A stretch of 64,000 bases of DNA from CAYUVF01 sp964448045 (lineage in GTDB: Bacteria; Bacteroidota; Rhodothermia; Rhodothermales; Salinibacteraceae): positions 1 to 64,000 of the forward strand of contig CAYUVF010000015.1 of the NCBI GenBank assembly GCA_964448045.1, written 5' to 3'. Numbering within the stretch: the first letter of the stretch is position 1; the number at the start of each line of letters is the position of its first letter. This document shows, piece after piece, positions 1 through 11,484 of this stretch. A program made the translations under genes and the position numbers. The notes beneath the pieces were generated by a model. The model did not search any database. It was not told the origin of the DNA and saw nothing but the letters and a program-made list of their open reading frames with translations.

Positions 1-484
<484 letters not shown>

Positions 485-613
485 CGAGACGCTTGACCGC
501 GTTTCTGCGAATCGGCAGGACTCGCTATGCTTCCCCTCTTGAGAGGGCAAACCTGTGGTGATAACCCGCCCTAACTACCTGTAGGGGTAGGCTGCGTCGG
601 GTAGCGCCCGTAC

Positions 614-687
<74 letters not shown>

Positions 688-702
688 CTGTGCTTATCGG
701 GC

Positions 703-775
703 GGGGTTATAGCTCAGTTGGTAGAGCACCTGCTTTGCAAGCAGGAGGTCGTCGGTTCGAATCCGACTAACTCCA
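703..775 (+). tRNA. tRNA-Ala(TGC) in the 16S-23S spacer
   Basis: A 73-nt cloverleaf is visible. The acceptor GGGGTTA pairs with TAACTCC (one G:U pair), with discriminator A775. The D-arm contains GCTCAGTTGG, the anticodon loop is CTTTGCAAG with TGC, and the T-loop is GGTTCGAATCC. It lies 15 nt after tRNA-Ile, the standard Ile-Ala spacer order. CCA is not encoded. Confidence 0.97.
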
Positions 776-805
776 CTCCGGCTCTCAGTTTGACGAGGAG
801 AGCCT

Positions 806-817
806 TGTTCTTTGACA
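806..817 (+). promoter_or_regulatory. BoxA-like rRNA antitermination site
   Basis: TGTTCTTTGACA in the spacer between tRNA-Ala and 23S matches the bacterial boxA consensus (TGCTCTTTAACA) at ten of twelve positions. A boxA upstream of 23S is expected to load the NusB-NusE antitermination complex and shield the transcript from Rho. The call rests on the motif and its position. Confidence 0.7.
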
Positions 818-935
818 TGATAAACGTTTCTACACGCAACAGGTGAGTAGAGTGGCTGATTACCATCGCCACTATTGCTTGCTTGTAGCATCACCGAGCA
901 AATTAAGATATTGAGTCTGCATGCTTGTTATGGCA

Positions 936-949
936 TGTGCAAAATGGCG

Positions 950-958
<9 letters not shown>
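936..958 (+). other. 23S precursor processing stem, 5' strand (partner 3872-3894)
   Basis: The 23 nt here are complementary to 3872-3894, which flank the other end of 23S, with only a few mismatches. The pairing would form the long duplex that brackets pre-23S rRNA and is cut by RNase III. This pairing was also used to place the 23S ends. Confidence 0.7.
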
Positions 959-3880
<2,922 letters not shown>

Positions 3881-4000
3881 CGCTGTTTTGCACAGTCCAT
3901 CGCAAGCAGCGGAGGCTCAATACGCATCCGTGATGCATCGCGATGTAGAAATGCTTTATCATGTCAGACATTTGCTGGCGAACTCGCCAGCACTGAGTTG

Positions 4001-4112
<112 letters not shown>

Positions 4113-4120
4113 TGTTATGC

Positions 4121-4162
4121 GAAAGGGCTCTGTGGCGTATGCTGCAGAGCCCTTTCTTTTTT
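4121..4162 (+). terminator. Rho-independent terminator of the rRNA operon
   Basis: A perfect 12-bp stem GAAAGGGCTCTG / CAGAGCCCTTTC with a 12-nt loop is followed by six T residues (4157-4162). It ends the rRNA operon 80 bp before purL, so purL needs its own promoter. Confidence 0.95.
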
Positions 4163-4241
4163 GGTGAGCAACGCGTTTGAATTGATCCGCACTTCGAATC
4201 GGACTGGTGGTTGCTGGTCGATGGGATGAGTTGGCTTTCGT

Positions 4242-6557
4242 ATGTTGGAAACCAACGCGCACTCTCCTGCGAACGCTGCTGGTGTCATGTCTGAATCTAC
4301 GCTGCACCCCCCGAAGGTCACGCCCGACCTCGCCCACGATCACGGCCTGACCGATGAGGAATACGGGTGGATCATCGACGAACTCGGCCGCACGCCCACT
4401 TTCGTCGAGCTGGGCATCTATTCCGCGATGTGGAGTGAGCACTGCTCGTACAAAAGCTCCATCGCACAGCTCAAGAAGCTTCCTCGCGAAGGCGATGTGC
4501 TGCTGGCCAAGGTAGGCGAGGAGAATGCAGGACTCGTTGACATTGGCGACGGGCTCGGCGTTGCGTTCAAGATCGAGTCGCACAACCATCCCTCGGCCGT
4601 GGAGCCGTACGAGGGTGCGGCGACGGGTGTAGGCGGCATCCACCGGGACATCTTTACGATGGGTGCGCGGCCCATCTGTGCGTTGAACTCGCTGCGCTTC
4701 GGTTCGCTGGATGCGCCGCGGGTGCGCTATCTCTTTGACGGCGTCGTGCGCGGCATCGGCGACTACGGCAACTCCTTCGGCGTACCGACGGTCGCGGGCG
4801 AGGTGTATTTCGAAGACGCGTACGAAGGCAATCCGCTAGTCAACGCGATGAGTGTGGGCGTCGTTCGGCACGACCGCACCGCCTCGGCCGTTACCGGCGA
4901 GCCCGGTAGCGCCGTGTACGTCGTGGGCTCGTCCACCGGTCGCGATGGAATTCACGGGGCGACCTTTGCCTCGGGCGAGCTCACCGAGGACAGCGAGGAA
5001 GATCGCCCCAGCGTGCAGGTGGGGGATCCGTTTCAGGAGAAGCTGCTGCTCGAAGCGACGCTCGAAGTCATCAACGAGGAACTCGTCATCGGCGTGCAGG
5101 ACATGGGCGCGGCCGGACTCACCAGCTCGGCCTTTGAGATGAGCGACAGTGGCGGCTACGGCATGACGCTCCACCTCGACCGGGTGCCCGTCCGCGAAAC
5201 CGGCATGACGCCGTACGAAATCATGCTCTCCGAAAGTCAGGAGCGTATGCTGATCGTTTGCAAACCCGGCTGCGAGGACGAACTCGAAGCAGTGTTCGCG
5301 AAGTGGGATCTGAATGCGGTCGCCGTTGGCGAGGTGCGCGACGACGAGCGGGTCTGTCTTTACTGGCACGGCGACAAAGTGGCCGATTTGCACGCGGAGC
5401 ACCTCGTCCTCGGCGGCGGTGCGCCCGTCTACGAGCACGATGCAGAGGAGCCCGCGTATCTGGCCGAGACGAAGGCGTTCGATCCTGGCACCGTCCCCGA
5501 TATCGCACCGGATGCAGCAACCGATACGCTGCTCACCCTACTCGGCTCGCCCAACATCGCCTCGAAGCGCTGGGTGCACGAGCAGTACGACACGATGGTC
5601 CGCACGAACACCGTCGTGGGGCCGGGGCCCAGCGACGCTGCCGTCGTGCGCGTCAAAGGCACGAACCGTGGCCTCGCTGTCAAGACCGATTGCAATGGCC
5701 GCTACGTGTACCTGAATCCGCGTCGGGGAGCGCAGATCGCGGTTGCCGAGGCGGCGCGCAACGTCGTCTGCGCAGGCGGCGAGCCGCTGGCGATCACTAA
5801 CTGCCTCAACTTCGGCAATCCGTACAAGCCGGAGGGCTACTGGACGTTCAAGGAGGCCGTCGCCGGCATGGGCGATGCGTGCCGCGCGTTCGGCACGCCG
5901 GTGACGGGCGGCAACGTGTCGCTCTACAACGAGCACCCTGAGGGCGCCGTCTACCCGACGCCAACGATCGGCATGCTCGGGCTCGTCGAAGATATCGAGG
6001 CGCATCCGACGACAGCTGATTTTAAGCAGCACGGTGATGTTATTTTTGTGCTGCAGCCGGAGGCGCCGGCCCCCCTGCGCGACCTCGGCGGGAGTGAATA
6101 TCTTACGCGCATTCACGGGCGCGTCACGGGAGATGCGCCGCACATCGACTTGGACGGCGAAAAAGCGGTACAGGAGGCGATGCTACACCTCATCCGGGCC
6201 GGGCACGTATCCAGCGCACACGATGTCTCGGATGGCGGATTGGCCGTCTGCCTCGCCGAGAGCGCCATCTTCTCCAAGGGCCACGGCGCCGATGTTACGC
6301 TCGATCGGCCGACTGGCGAGCGGCTGGATGCGCTCCTCTTTGGTGAAATGCAGTCGCGCATCGTGTTCTCCGTACCGGCCGATCAGGAAGATGCCGTCAC
6401 CGCCACACTGGACGGTCGGCCCGTACAGGCGCGACGCCTCGGCACCGTCACCGGATCCCGATTGCGCATCGCCGTCGCAGGACAATCGGTCATCGATGCA
6501 CCCCTGGCCGATCTCAAGAAGCGCCACGAAGCCGCCATCCCGTCGCGGATGGAATGA
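4242..6557 (+). CDS. purL: Phosphoribosylformylglycinamidine synthase, PurL subunit
   Basis: The product (771 aa) catalyses the ATP-dependent amidation of FGAR to FGAM in purine synthesis, and in bacteria it works with PurQ and PurS. The size fits the small PurL form and not the large fused enzyme of about 1300 aa. Family motifs are visible: MWSEHCSYKSS, ESHNHPSAVEPYEGAATG (Mg-ATP binding), VQDMGAAGLTSS and the C-terminal half motif HDVSDGGLAVCLAES. An ATG at 4287 (MSESTLHPP) gives an N-terminus closer to the family's usual length. The upstream ATG has a GGATGAG stretch about 15 nt ahead, so the start is uncertain between the two. purQ and purS are not adjacent. Confidence 0.95.
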   Translation: MLETNAHSPANAAGVMSESTLHPPKVTPDLAHDHGLTDEEYGWIIDELGRTPTFVELGIYSAMWSEHCSYKSSIAQLKKLPREGDVLLAKVGEENAGLVDIGDGLGVAFKIESHNHPSAVEPYEGAATGVGGIHRDIFTMGARPICALNSLRFGSLDAPRVRYLFDGVVRGIGDYGNSFGVPTVAGEVYFEDAYEGNPLVNAMSVGVVRHDRTASAVTGEPGSAVYVVGSSTGRDGIHGATFASGELTEDSEEDRPSVQVGDPFQEKLLLEATLEVINEELVIGVQDMGAAGLTSSAFEMSDSGGYGMTLHLDRVPVRETGMTPYEIMLSESQERMLIVCKPGCEDELEAVFAKWDLNAVAVGEVRDDERVCLYWHGDKVADLHAEHLVLGGGAPVYEHDAEEPAYLAETKAFDPGTVPDIAPDAATDTLLTLLGSPNIASKRWVHEQYDTMVRTNTVVGPGPSDAAVVRVKGTNRGLAVKTDCNGRYVYLNPRRGAQIAVAEAARNVVCAGGEPLAITNCLNFGNPYKPEGYWTFKEAVAGMGDACRAFGTPVTGGNVSLYNEHPEGAVYPTPTIGMLGLVEDIEAHPTTADFKQHGDVIFVLQPEAPAPLRDLGGSEYLTRIHGRVTGDAPHIDLDGEKAVQEAMLHLIRAGHVSSAHDVSDGGLAVCLAESAIFSKGHGADVTLDRPTGERLDALLFGEMQSRIVFSVPADQEDAVTATLDGRPVQARRLGTVTGSRLRIAVAGQSVIDAPLADLKKRHEAAIPSRME

Positions 6558-6594
6558 GGCCAACAAGCACATCAGCGCGCGCTCACACCTGTTT

Positions 6595-6623
6595 TTGACT
6601 TTTGTACCGATCGGTTCTAAATT
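6595..6623 (+). promoter_or_regulatory. Sigma-70-like promoter of the tetR-family gene
   Basis: TTGACT (6595-6600), a 17-nt spacer and TAAATT (6618-6623) form a good housekeeping-type promoter about 34 nt before the regulator start. The spacer contains the palindromic operator at 6606-6615, so a bound repressor would cover the RNA polymerase site. This is read from sequence only; the transcription start is not known. Confidence 0.6.
6606..6615. promoter_or_regulatory. TetR-type operator 1 (autoregulatory)
   Basis: ACCGATCGGT is a perfect 10-bp palindrome lying between the -35 and -10 elements of the regulator promoter. The block TTTGTACCGATCGGTTCTA (6601-6619) recurs at 7254-7272 with 16 of 19 identical bases. 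ACCG-CGGT half-sites are typical of some TetR-family operators. Two copies flanking the regulator gene support negative autoregulation and control of the downstream operon. Confidence 0.7.
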
Positions 6624-6656
6624 GATCTGTGAATCGTAAATCAGTAGCGTAGTAGT

Positions 6657-7238
6657 ATGGGACGGCCGATTGAGTTTGACCGAGATGAGGCGCTGGAGCG
6701 CGCCATGATGGTGTTCTGGGCGAAGGGCTACGAGGCCACGTCCCTGCGCGATCTGCTGGCGGAAATGGAGCTCTCCCGGAGCAGTTTCTACCAGAGCTTC
6801 GAGAACAAACAGGCGTTGTTTAAGCGCTGCATCAATCGATACCGCCGTGCCATTGTCACTCGGATGCATGACGATTTGGAGCGGGCGGCATCGGGGCGGG
6901 CATTCATTGAGGACGCTTTTCACCGTATCACGGAAAAGGTTCACGAACCCGGCGGACGGCGGGGATGCCTCGTGATGAACACCGCCAGCCACCTCGCCGC
7001 GCGCGAACCGGAGATCGCTCCCCTCGTGGCCGAGGGCGCTGCGCAGTTCGAGCAGATTTTCCGCACGGCCGTCGAGCGCGCCCAACGGGAAGGCGATATC
7101 CCGGCCGGTAAGGATGCCCGGTCGCTGGCACGCTATCTGGTGAGCAGCCGGAGCGGCCTCATGGCCATGGCGAAAACCGGCGCGAGCCAAGATGAGCTGG
7201 CAGACATCGTCGCGGTCACGCTCTCGGCGCTGGCGTAA
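6657..7238 (+). CDS. TetR/AcrR family transcriptional regulator
   Basis: The product (193 aa) has an N-terminal TetR helix-turn-helix, roughly residues 10-56, with ALERAMMVFWAKGYEATSLRDL and the recognition region ELSRSSFYQSFENKQALF. An all-helical ligand-binding domain follows. The RRGCLVMNTA segment resembles the mid-domain seen in electrophile- or acid-responsive TetR proteins. The gene precedes an AhpD-like/AhpD-like/SRPBCC operon in the same direction. Matching operators lie before both, so it most likely represses itself and that operon until a ligand or reactive compound binds. The ligand is not known from sequence. Confidence 0.92.
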   Translation: MGRPIEFDRDEALERAMMVFWAKGYEATSLRDLLAEMELSRSSFYQSFENKQALFKRCINRYRRAIVTRMHDDLERAASGRAFIEDAFHRITEKVHEPGGRRGCLVMNTASHLAAREPEIAPLVAEGAAQFEQIFRTAVERAQREGDIPAGKDARSLARYLVSSRSGLMAMAKTGASQDELADIVAVTLSALA

Positions 7239-7253
7239 CAATTTTTACCTCGT

Positions 7254-7276
7254 TTTGTACCGACCAGTCCTATACG
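7254..7276 (+). promoter_or_regulatory. TetR-type operator 2 and -10 element before the AhpD-like operon
   Basis: TTTGTACCGACCAGTCCTA at 7254-7272 matches operator 1 at 16 of 19 positions, and its end overlaps a TATACG -10-like hexamer (7271-7276). The palindrome is imperfect here (ACCGACCAGT). The -35 position is poor, so the promoter may be weaker or may need another factor. The site begins 15 bp after the regulator stop codon and 51 bp before the first operon gene. Confidence 0.6.
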
Positions 7277-7304
7277 TGTCCTTCACAATCAATATCAAGA
7301 GACT

Positions 7305-7943
7305 ATGGCACAGCTTCCCTACATCGAGCCTGAAGACGCCGACCCGGTCACCAAGGCGGTCTACGACAAGGCCGAAGCCCGATTCGACATGGTGCTCAAC
7401 ATCTTCAAGATCTCGGGGAACGCGCCCGAGATTGCCGAGAAGATGTGGGAGATCTTTTTCGAGATCCTGAAGGATGGCCAGGTCGATTGGAAGACCAAAG
7501 AACTGCTCATCCTGAAGGCTACGAAGATGGGCGATTGCCTCTACTGTGTGACGCAGCACGAGGCCGTGAGCAGCCGGCTGGGCATCTCGCGCGAGAAGCA
7601 GGCCGACATCGTGGGCGTCGAATACCGCGAGAGCCCACATTATGCCGAGGCCGAGATCGCTATTCTGGACCTCTGTGCCCATGTCGTGCTCGACCCCGAA
7701 GAAATTCCGCAGGACGTCTGGGACCGGGTGCGCGCCCACTACGACGACGGGCAGATCGTCGAGATTGTGTCGACCATCGGCGCCTACTTGCAGGTCAGCA
7801 AGTTTGGCGATGCCATGGGTGTGGAACTGGAAGCTGCCTTTCACGGGCACGAGCCCGTCCTCTTCGAGAAGGAACCGCCGACCTCACCGGCCGCGAAGGA
7901 GCACTTCGACCACTTCAAGCAGCACGCGGCCGAGGCCCATTGA
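7305..7943 (+). CDS. AhpD-like / carboxymuconolactone decarboxylase family protein with CxxC
   Basis: The product (212 aa) is an AhpD-like alkylhydroperoxidase-fold protein. It has the redox motif C78-LY-C81 followed by H85 in GDCLYCVTQHEAV, as in peroxidase-type members of this family. The family also covers carboxymuconolactone decarboxylases, but the CxxC-x3-H pattern favours a thiol redox role. It is the first gene of a TetR-controlled operon, with an AAGAGA ribosome-binding site before the ATG. A paralogue follows 57 bp downstream. The substrate is unknown; the TetR context suggests detoxification of peroxides or electrophiles. Confidence 0.85.
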   Translation: MAQLPYIEPEDADPVTKAVYDKAEARFDMVLNIFKISGNAPEIAEKMWEIFFEILKDGQVDWKTKELLILKATKMGDCLYCVTQHEAVSSRLGISREKQADIVGVEYRESPHYAEAEIAILDLCAHVVLDPEEIPQDVWDRVRAHYDDGQIVEIVSTIGAYLQVSKFGDAMGVELEAAFHGHEPVLFEKEPPTSPAAKEHFDHFKQHAAEAH

Positions 7944-8000
7944 TGGAGTCGTTCTGCATGTTGATGTCCGATACATTCACCCAATAAGAGGTAGCGAACC

Positions 8001-8567
8001 ATGCCAGCAACCGCACTGATTGACCGCACCGAAACCGAAGACGAGTTGGATGATGTATTCCGCCGGGCCGAGGAGCGCTTCGGGCATGTGCCCAACCTCG
8101 TGAAGGCGCTGGCCAGTAATCCGGCCATGTGCCGCTCTATTACCGATTTTCTGATTCAGGCGCTGGGACCGGGCCGGCTCGATTGGAAGGTGAAAGAGCT
8201 GCTGATTCTCAAGACACTCCGGGCCATCAAGAGCTACTACAGCTACGGGGCTCACGAGCGCCTGGCGGCCGAGCTTGGCGTACCGTCCGAAAAGATTGGC
8301 GACGTAGCTAACACGCTCTGGCGCACGAGCCCCCACTACACCGATGGCGAGCGCCTGCTGTTCGAACTCGTCGCGCAGATCGCCGAAGATGCCAACGCCG
8401 TGCCCGATGAGCTGTGGGACGCCCTGCGCAGCCATTGGGACGACGGGCAACTGCTGGAAGCAAATGCCGTCATCACCACCTTCATTATGATCGGACGCGT
8501 CGGTGACACCCTCGGCGTATCCGATCCCGTGCTCTTTCGCAAACCGCTCGATGAAGCCTACGAATAA
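8001..8567 (+). CDS. AhpD-like paralogue with both redox cysteines replaced by serine
   Basis: The product (188 aa) aligns without gaps to the upstream protein around the active site: WK-KELLILK is followed by KSYYSYGAHERLAAELG. The catalytic C78 and C81 of the neighbour are S78 and S81 here, while H85 and E86 are kept at identical numbering. It is therefore probably not a thiol peroxidase. It could be a non-redox enzyme of the carboxymuconolactone decarboxylase type or a structural partner of the CxxC paralogue. A clear ribosome-binding site (AAGAGGT) precedes the ATG. The next gene begins 15 bp after its stop, showing an operon. Confidence 0.85.
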   Translation: MPATALIDRTETEDELDDVFRRAEERFGHVPNLVKALASNPAMCRSITDFLIQALGPGRLDWKVKELLILKTLRAIKSYYSYGAHERLAAELGVPSEKIGDVANTLWRTSPHYTDGERLLFELVAQIAEDANAVPDELWDALRSHWDDGQLLEANAVITTFIMIGRVGDTLGVSDPVLFRKPLDEAYE

Positions 8568-8582
8568 ACGGAGAATCCCACC

Positions 8583-9002
8583 ATGGCCCATGTGCAGCAA
8601 ACCATAACCATCCAGGCTCCGGCCCGCGACGTGTGGGCAACCGTCCGCAACTTCGGTCGCATCGACCGCTACCTGGCGGCTGTGGAGCAGGTGGACACAG
8701 AGGGTGCCGGTCCAGGCATGACCCGCACCCTCACCCTGGCCGATGGCAGTCAGGTCGTCGAGCAGCTCGAGGCCATCGATGAGGCTAAACGAACGCTTCG
8801 CTACGCCATCGTGGACAGTCCGCTTCCGATCCGTGAGTACATCTCCACCATGGCAGTCGAAGAGGGCGAGGACGGCGTGTGCCGGGTGACGTGGGCTACG
8901 CGCTTTGAACCAGACGGCGCGCCGGAGGCTAATGTAAAAGCACTCCTTGCTGACCTATACGCTTCTGGCTTACAGGGGTTGAACGAGGTGCATAGTTCGT
9001 GA
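8583..9002 (+). CDS. SRPBCC (START/polyketide cyclase-like) family protein
   Basis: The product (139 aa) opens with the typical SRPBCC strand and helix ITIQAPARDVWATVRNFGRIDRYL. It ends with a long C-terminal helix (VKALLADLYASGLQGLNEV) that would close the hydrophobic ligand cavity. Such proteins bind or cyclise hydrophobic small molecules. It is the third gene of the TetR-controlled operon, with GGAG before the ATG. Together with the two AhpD-like proteins it suggests modification of a lipophilic or aromatic compound. The actual reaction is not predictable from sequence. Confidence 0.8.
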   Translation: MAHVQQTITIQAPARDVWATVRNFGRIDRYLAAVEQVDTEGAGPGMTRTLTLADGSQVVEQLEAIDEAKRTLRYAIVDSPLPIREYISTMAVEEGEDGVCRVTWATRFEPDGAPEANVKALLADLYASGLQGLNEVHSS

Positions 9003-9319
9003 AATGCAGCGGATCGCCCTCGCAAGGGGGCGTATTCCACCCAAAGCGACGGTGCTTCCGTAACGCCTCCAGTGCGAATGTGTCTCACATGCCGCGGGAC
9101 GCGAGGGCACTCAACCACCTCGTCCCCCAACGTGGCGGACTGCACCTGACTGAATGGCAGCCTCGGCGATCCGCACTCCGTACAGGCGGTATGTGGAATG
9201 CTTGTTGTTGCTCTGTGAGGGCAGATGCCGTAGAAACAGCAACGTGCGATGCAGGTTTACCCGAAGACGCGCATCGCCGGTACGTGACTTTTTCCACCGC
9301 ATAACGAGAGGCCCTAAAC
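9003..9319. other. Intergenic region without recognised gene
   Basis: These 317 bases between the SRPBCC gene and trxA show no protein that I recognise on either strand. A possible hairpin GCGATGC / GCATCGC lies near 9248-9275. The trxA promoter must lie here, but no convincing -35/-10 pair was seen. Confidence 0.5.
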
Positions 9320-9664
9320 ATGGCAGAGAGTGAGAACACCATCACGCTGACGGACGACAACTTCAAGGACGAAGTGCTCGAATCAGACCAGCCGGTGCTG
9401 GTCGATTTCTGGGCGACGTGGTGTGGCCCGTGCCGTCAGATTGCCCCCATCGTAGCCGAGCTGGCCGACGAGTTCGAAGGACGCGCCAAGATCGGAAAGG
9501 TCGACGTCGACAACAACCCGCAAGTGGCGCAGCAGTACGGCGTCCGATCGATCCCCACATTGCTGTTCTTCAAAGACGGCGAGGTAGAGGATCAGCTGAT
9601 TGGAGCGATGTCGAAGAGCGCCCTCTCCGAACGGCTCGAAGCCCTCACGGGACAGCCGGCCTAA
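9320..9664 (+). CDS. trxA: Thioredoxin
   Basis: The product (114 aa) is a cytoplasmic thioredoxin with the canonical active site W34-C-G-P-C38 in DFWATWCGPCRQIAP and the cis-proline segment VRSIPTLLFF. It reduces disulfides in client proteins and is itself reduced by thioredoxin reductase, encoded 98 bp downstream. GAGAGG precedes the ATG. Length and motifs are normal for the family. Confidence 0.97.
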   Translation: MAESENTITLTDDNFKDEVLESDQPVLVDFWATWCGPCRQIAPIVAELADEFEGRAKIGKVDVDNNPQVAQQYGVRSIPTLLFFKDGEVEDQLIGAMSKSALSERLEALTGQPA

Positions 9665-9762
9665 TTCTGTTCCAGGTTCGGCGTTCTGGGTTTGAGTGGG
9701 TTCGCACCACCCTGGAACGTCGAACGTTGAGCCCGGACCTCCGAACCCTGAACCCGAAACGC
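9665..9762 (+). repeat. Spacer element before trxB, related to the one before pdxH
   Basis: The spacer has a G/T-rich arm (about 9672-9695) and a C/A-rich arm (9723-9753) that are partly complementary. The block 9723-9753 matches 14485-14515 before pdxH at 22 of 31 ungapped positions. In both cases it ends exactly 9 nt before the ATG. It may be a mobile palindromic spacer element or a leader affecting translation. Confidence 0.55.
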
Positions 9763-10815
9763 ATGAACGTAAACGGCACCCCCACCCTTTCCGCCTTCGA
9801 GAGCATTGATTTTTCGGAGGCCGAAGTCCGCGATGTCGTGATCATTGGCACGGGGCCGGCGGGCTGGACGGCGGCGCTTTACGCGGCGCGCGCCAGCCTG
9901 GAGCCGCTCGTGTTCAAAGGACCCGAGCCCGGCGGCCAGTTGATGACCACGACCGACGTGGAAAACTATCCCGGCTATCCGGAGGGCGTGCTCGGCCCAG
10001 ACATGATGCAGGACTTCGAGGATCAGGCCACGCGGTTTGGCTCCGAGGCCCGCTTCGGCACGGTCACCCATGTCGATTTCAGCGAGCGGCCCTTCCGCCT
10101 GCTGGTAGATGAGGAAACGCCGATCTATGCGCAGGCCGTCATTATTTCGACGGGCGCCTCGGCGCGCTACCTCGGCCTTGAAAACGAGCAGCGGCTCATC
10201 GGGCACGGCGTTTCGGCGTGTGCGACGTGCGACGGCGCCTTCTTCCGCGATGAGACAGTCGCCGTCGTGGGCGGCGGAGACAGCGCGATGGAGGAAGCCC
10301 TCTTCCTCACGAAGTTTGCCAAAGAAGTGCGCATCCTCCACCGGCGCGACGAACTCCGCGCCTCGCAGATCATGCAGGAGCGCGCCTTCGACAACGAAAC
10401 CATCAGCTTCGTCTGGAACACCGAGGTCATCGACGTGCTGGGCGACGATCAGGTCGAAGGCATCGAGGTGATCAACAACGAGACGGGCGAAACCCGCGTG
10501 ATGGACGACGTGAGCGGGCTGTTTCTCGGCATCGGCCATACGCCGAACACGGAGCCGTTTGAAGGCTGGCTCGATATGGATGAGAGCGGATACATCCAGA
10601 CAAAGCCAGATTCGACGTACACCAATATCCCCGGCGTGTTTGCCTGTGGCGATGCGCAGGATCACGTCTACCGGCAGGCCGTGACCGCCGCGGGCACCGG
10701 ATGCATGGCCGCCATCGATGCCGAGCGCTGGCTGGCCGAGCACGGCACCATCGAGGCGCCGCGCACCGAGACCGAGTACCACGCGGCCCCCGCCGTAAGC
10801 AGCACCGACGAGTAA
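9763..10815 (+). CDS. trxB: Thioredoxin reductase (NADPH)
   Basis: The product (350 aa) is a FAD enzyme that passes electrons from NADPH to thioredoxin. It has the FAD dinucleotide fold DVVIIGTGPAGWTAALYAA near the N-terminus and a redox-active C153-A-T-C156 in SACATCDGAFF. The NADPH-binding motif is VVGGGDSAMEEA, and the FAD-contacting GVFACGDAQD is near the C-terminus. The ATG at 9763 was chosen over upstream in-frame starts because it gives the normal TrxB N-terminus and the upstream reading overlaps trxA. About 25 extra residues sit before the FAD fold. Co-transcription with trxA is likely. Confidence 0.96.
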   Translation: MNVNGTPTLSAFESIDFSEAEVRDVVIIGTGPAGWTAALYAARASLEPLVFKGPEPGGQLMTTTDVENYPGYPEGVLGPDMMQDFEDQATRFGSEARFGTVTHVDFSERPFRLLVDEETPIYAQAVIISTGASARYLGLENEQRLIGHGVSACATCDGAFFRDETVAVVGGGDSAMEEALFLTKFAKEVRILHRRDELRASQIMQERAFDNETISFVWNTEVIDVLGDDQVEGIEVINNETGETRVMDDVSGLFLGIGHTPNTEPFEGWLDMDESGYIQTKPDSTYTNIPGVFACGDAQDHVYRQAVTAAGTGCMAAIDAERWLAEHGTIEAPRTETEYHAAPAVSSTDE

Positions 10816-10846
10816 TTCCCCACCCCGCCCGAACCGTCTCTCGCCC

Positions 10847-11461
10847 ATGCGCCTGTTGACTGCTGGATTCGCCGCAATCGCCCTGTTGATAGCAGGTGCG
10901 GGATGCACGCCCGGCCACTCGGCCGATTCGTCGAGCGAAGAATCCGTAGCGGCTTCCGGGGCGGCTTCCGGGGCGGCTTCCGGGGCGGAGAACGCCGCGC
11001 CAAAGTCCGTACAGCCGGTGGAGGGGGACGGAACCGTGGCGCAGCGGCTGCAGCAAGCCTCGCTCGAAGCGCGCATCAAGCAGGTGCTCGTCCGCCAGAA
11101 GCGGCTTCGCATCTTTGACTTCGAGCCGCAAGTGCGTGAGCAGCAGGTTATCATCACCGGCGACGTCAACACGCGCATCCAGCACGAACTGGTCGGCCGG
11201 GTTGCCGCCGGCGTGCTATCGGATCGCGAGCTGGTGAACCAGGTGACCGTCCAGGGGAAGTCGCTTGCAGCGCTCGACGCTTCATCCGGCGGTGCTGCGG
11301 AATCCGACCCCGATACCCGGTCGGCGTATCACACGGTGCAATCGGGGGAGAGCTTGTGGCAGATCGCCCAGCGGTACAACGCCTCGGTCCGGCAGATCCG
11401 GCAGCTCAACGATCTGGCATCGAGCGCCCTCCAACCGGGCCAGCGGATTCGCGTGCGGTAG
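10847..11461 (+). CDS. Lipoprotein with BON-like and LysM domains
   Basis: The product (204 aa) starts with a hydrophobic signal and a lipobox-like IAGAGC (Cys20). A Ser/Ala/Gly linker follows, encoded partly by a 12-bp tandem repeat. Next come a BON-like segment (RIKQVLVRQKRLRIFDFEP to NQVTV, roughly residues 70-130) and a C-terminal LysM domain (YHTVQSGESLWQIAQRYNAS). BON domains are associated with membranes and LysM binds peptidoglycan, so it probably sits between the outer membrane and the wall. It lies 31 bp after trxB. The partner is unknown. Confidence 0.8.
   Translation: MRLLTAGFAAIALLIAGAGCTPGHSADSSSEESVAASGAASGAASGAENAAPKSVQPVEGDGTVAQRLQQASLEARIKQVLVRQKRLRIFDFEPQVREQQVIITGDVNTRIQHELVGRVAAGVLSDRELVNQVTVQGKSLAALDASSGGAAESDPDTRSAYHTVQSGESLWQIAQRYNASVRQIRQLNDLASSALQPGQRIRVR
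10951..10986 (+). repeat. 12-bp tandem repeat, three exact copies, in frame
   Basis: GGCTTCCGGGGC occurs three times head-to-tail and encodes repeated Ala-Ser-Gly-Ala in the linker after the lipobox. The copy number could change by slippage without breaking the frame. Confidence 0.85.
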
Positions 11462-11484
11462 CCTCCGGCGCGGGGGGCACCGGT

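Noticed and set aside
8999..9366. Short frames on both strands between the SRPBCC gene and trxA.
   Set aside because: They have Arg/Ser/Cys-rich composition, no motif and no ribosome-binding site; they overlap each other on both strands.
10951..10986. A CRISPR-like reading of the tandem repeats.
   Set aside because: The repeats are 12 bp, adjacent and in frame, with no spacers; no CRISPR array was seen anywhere in the window.
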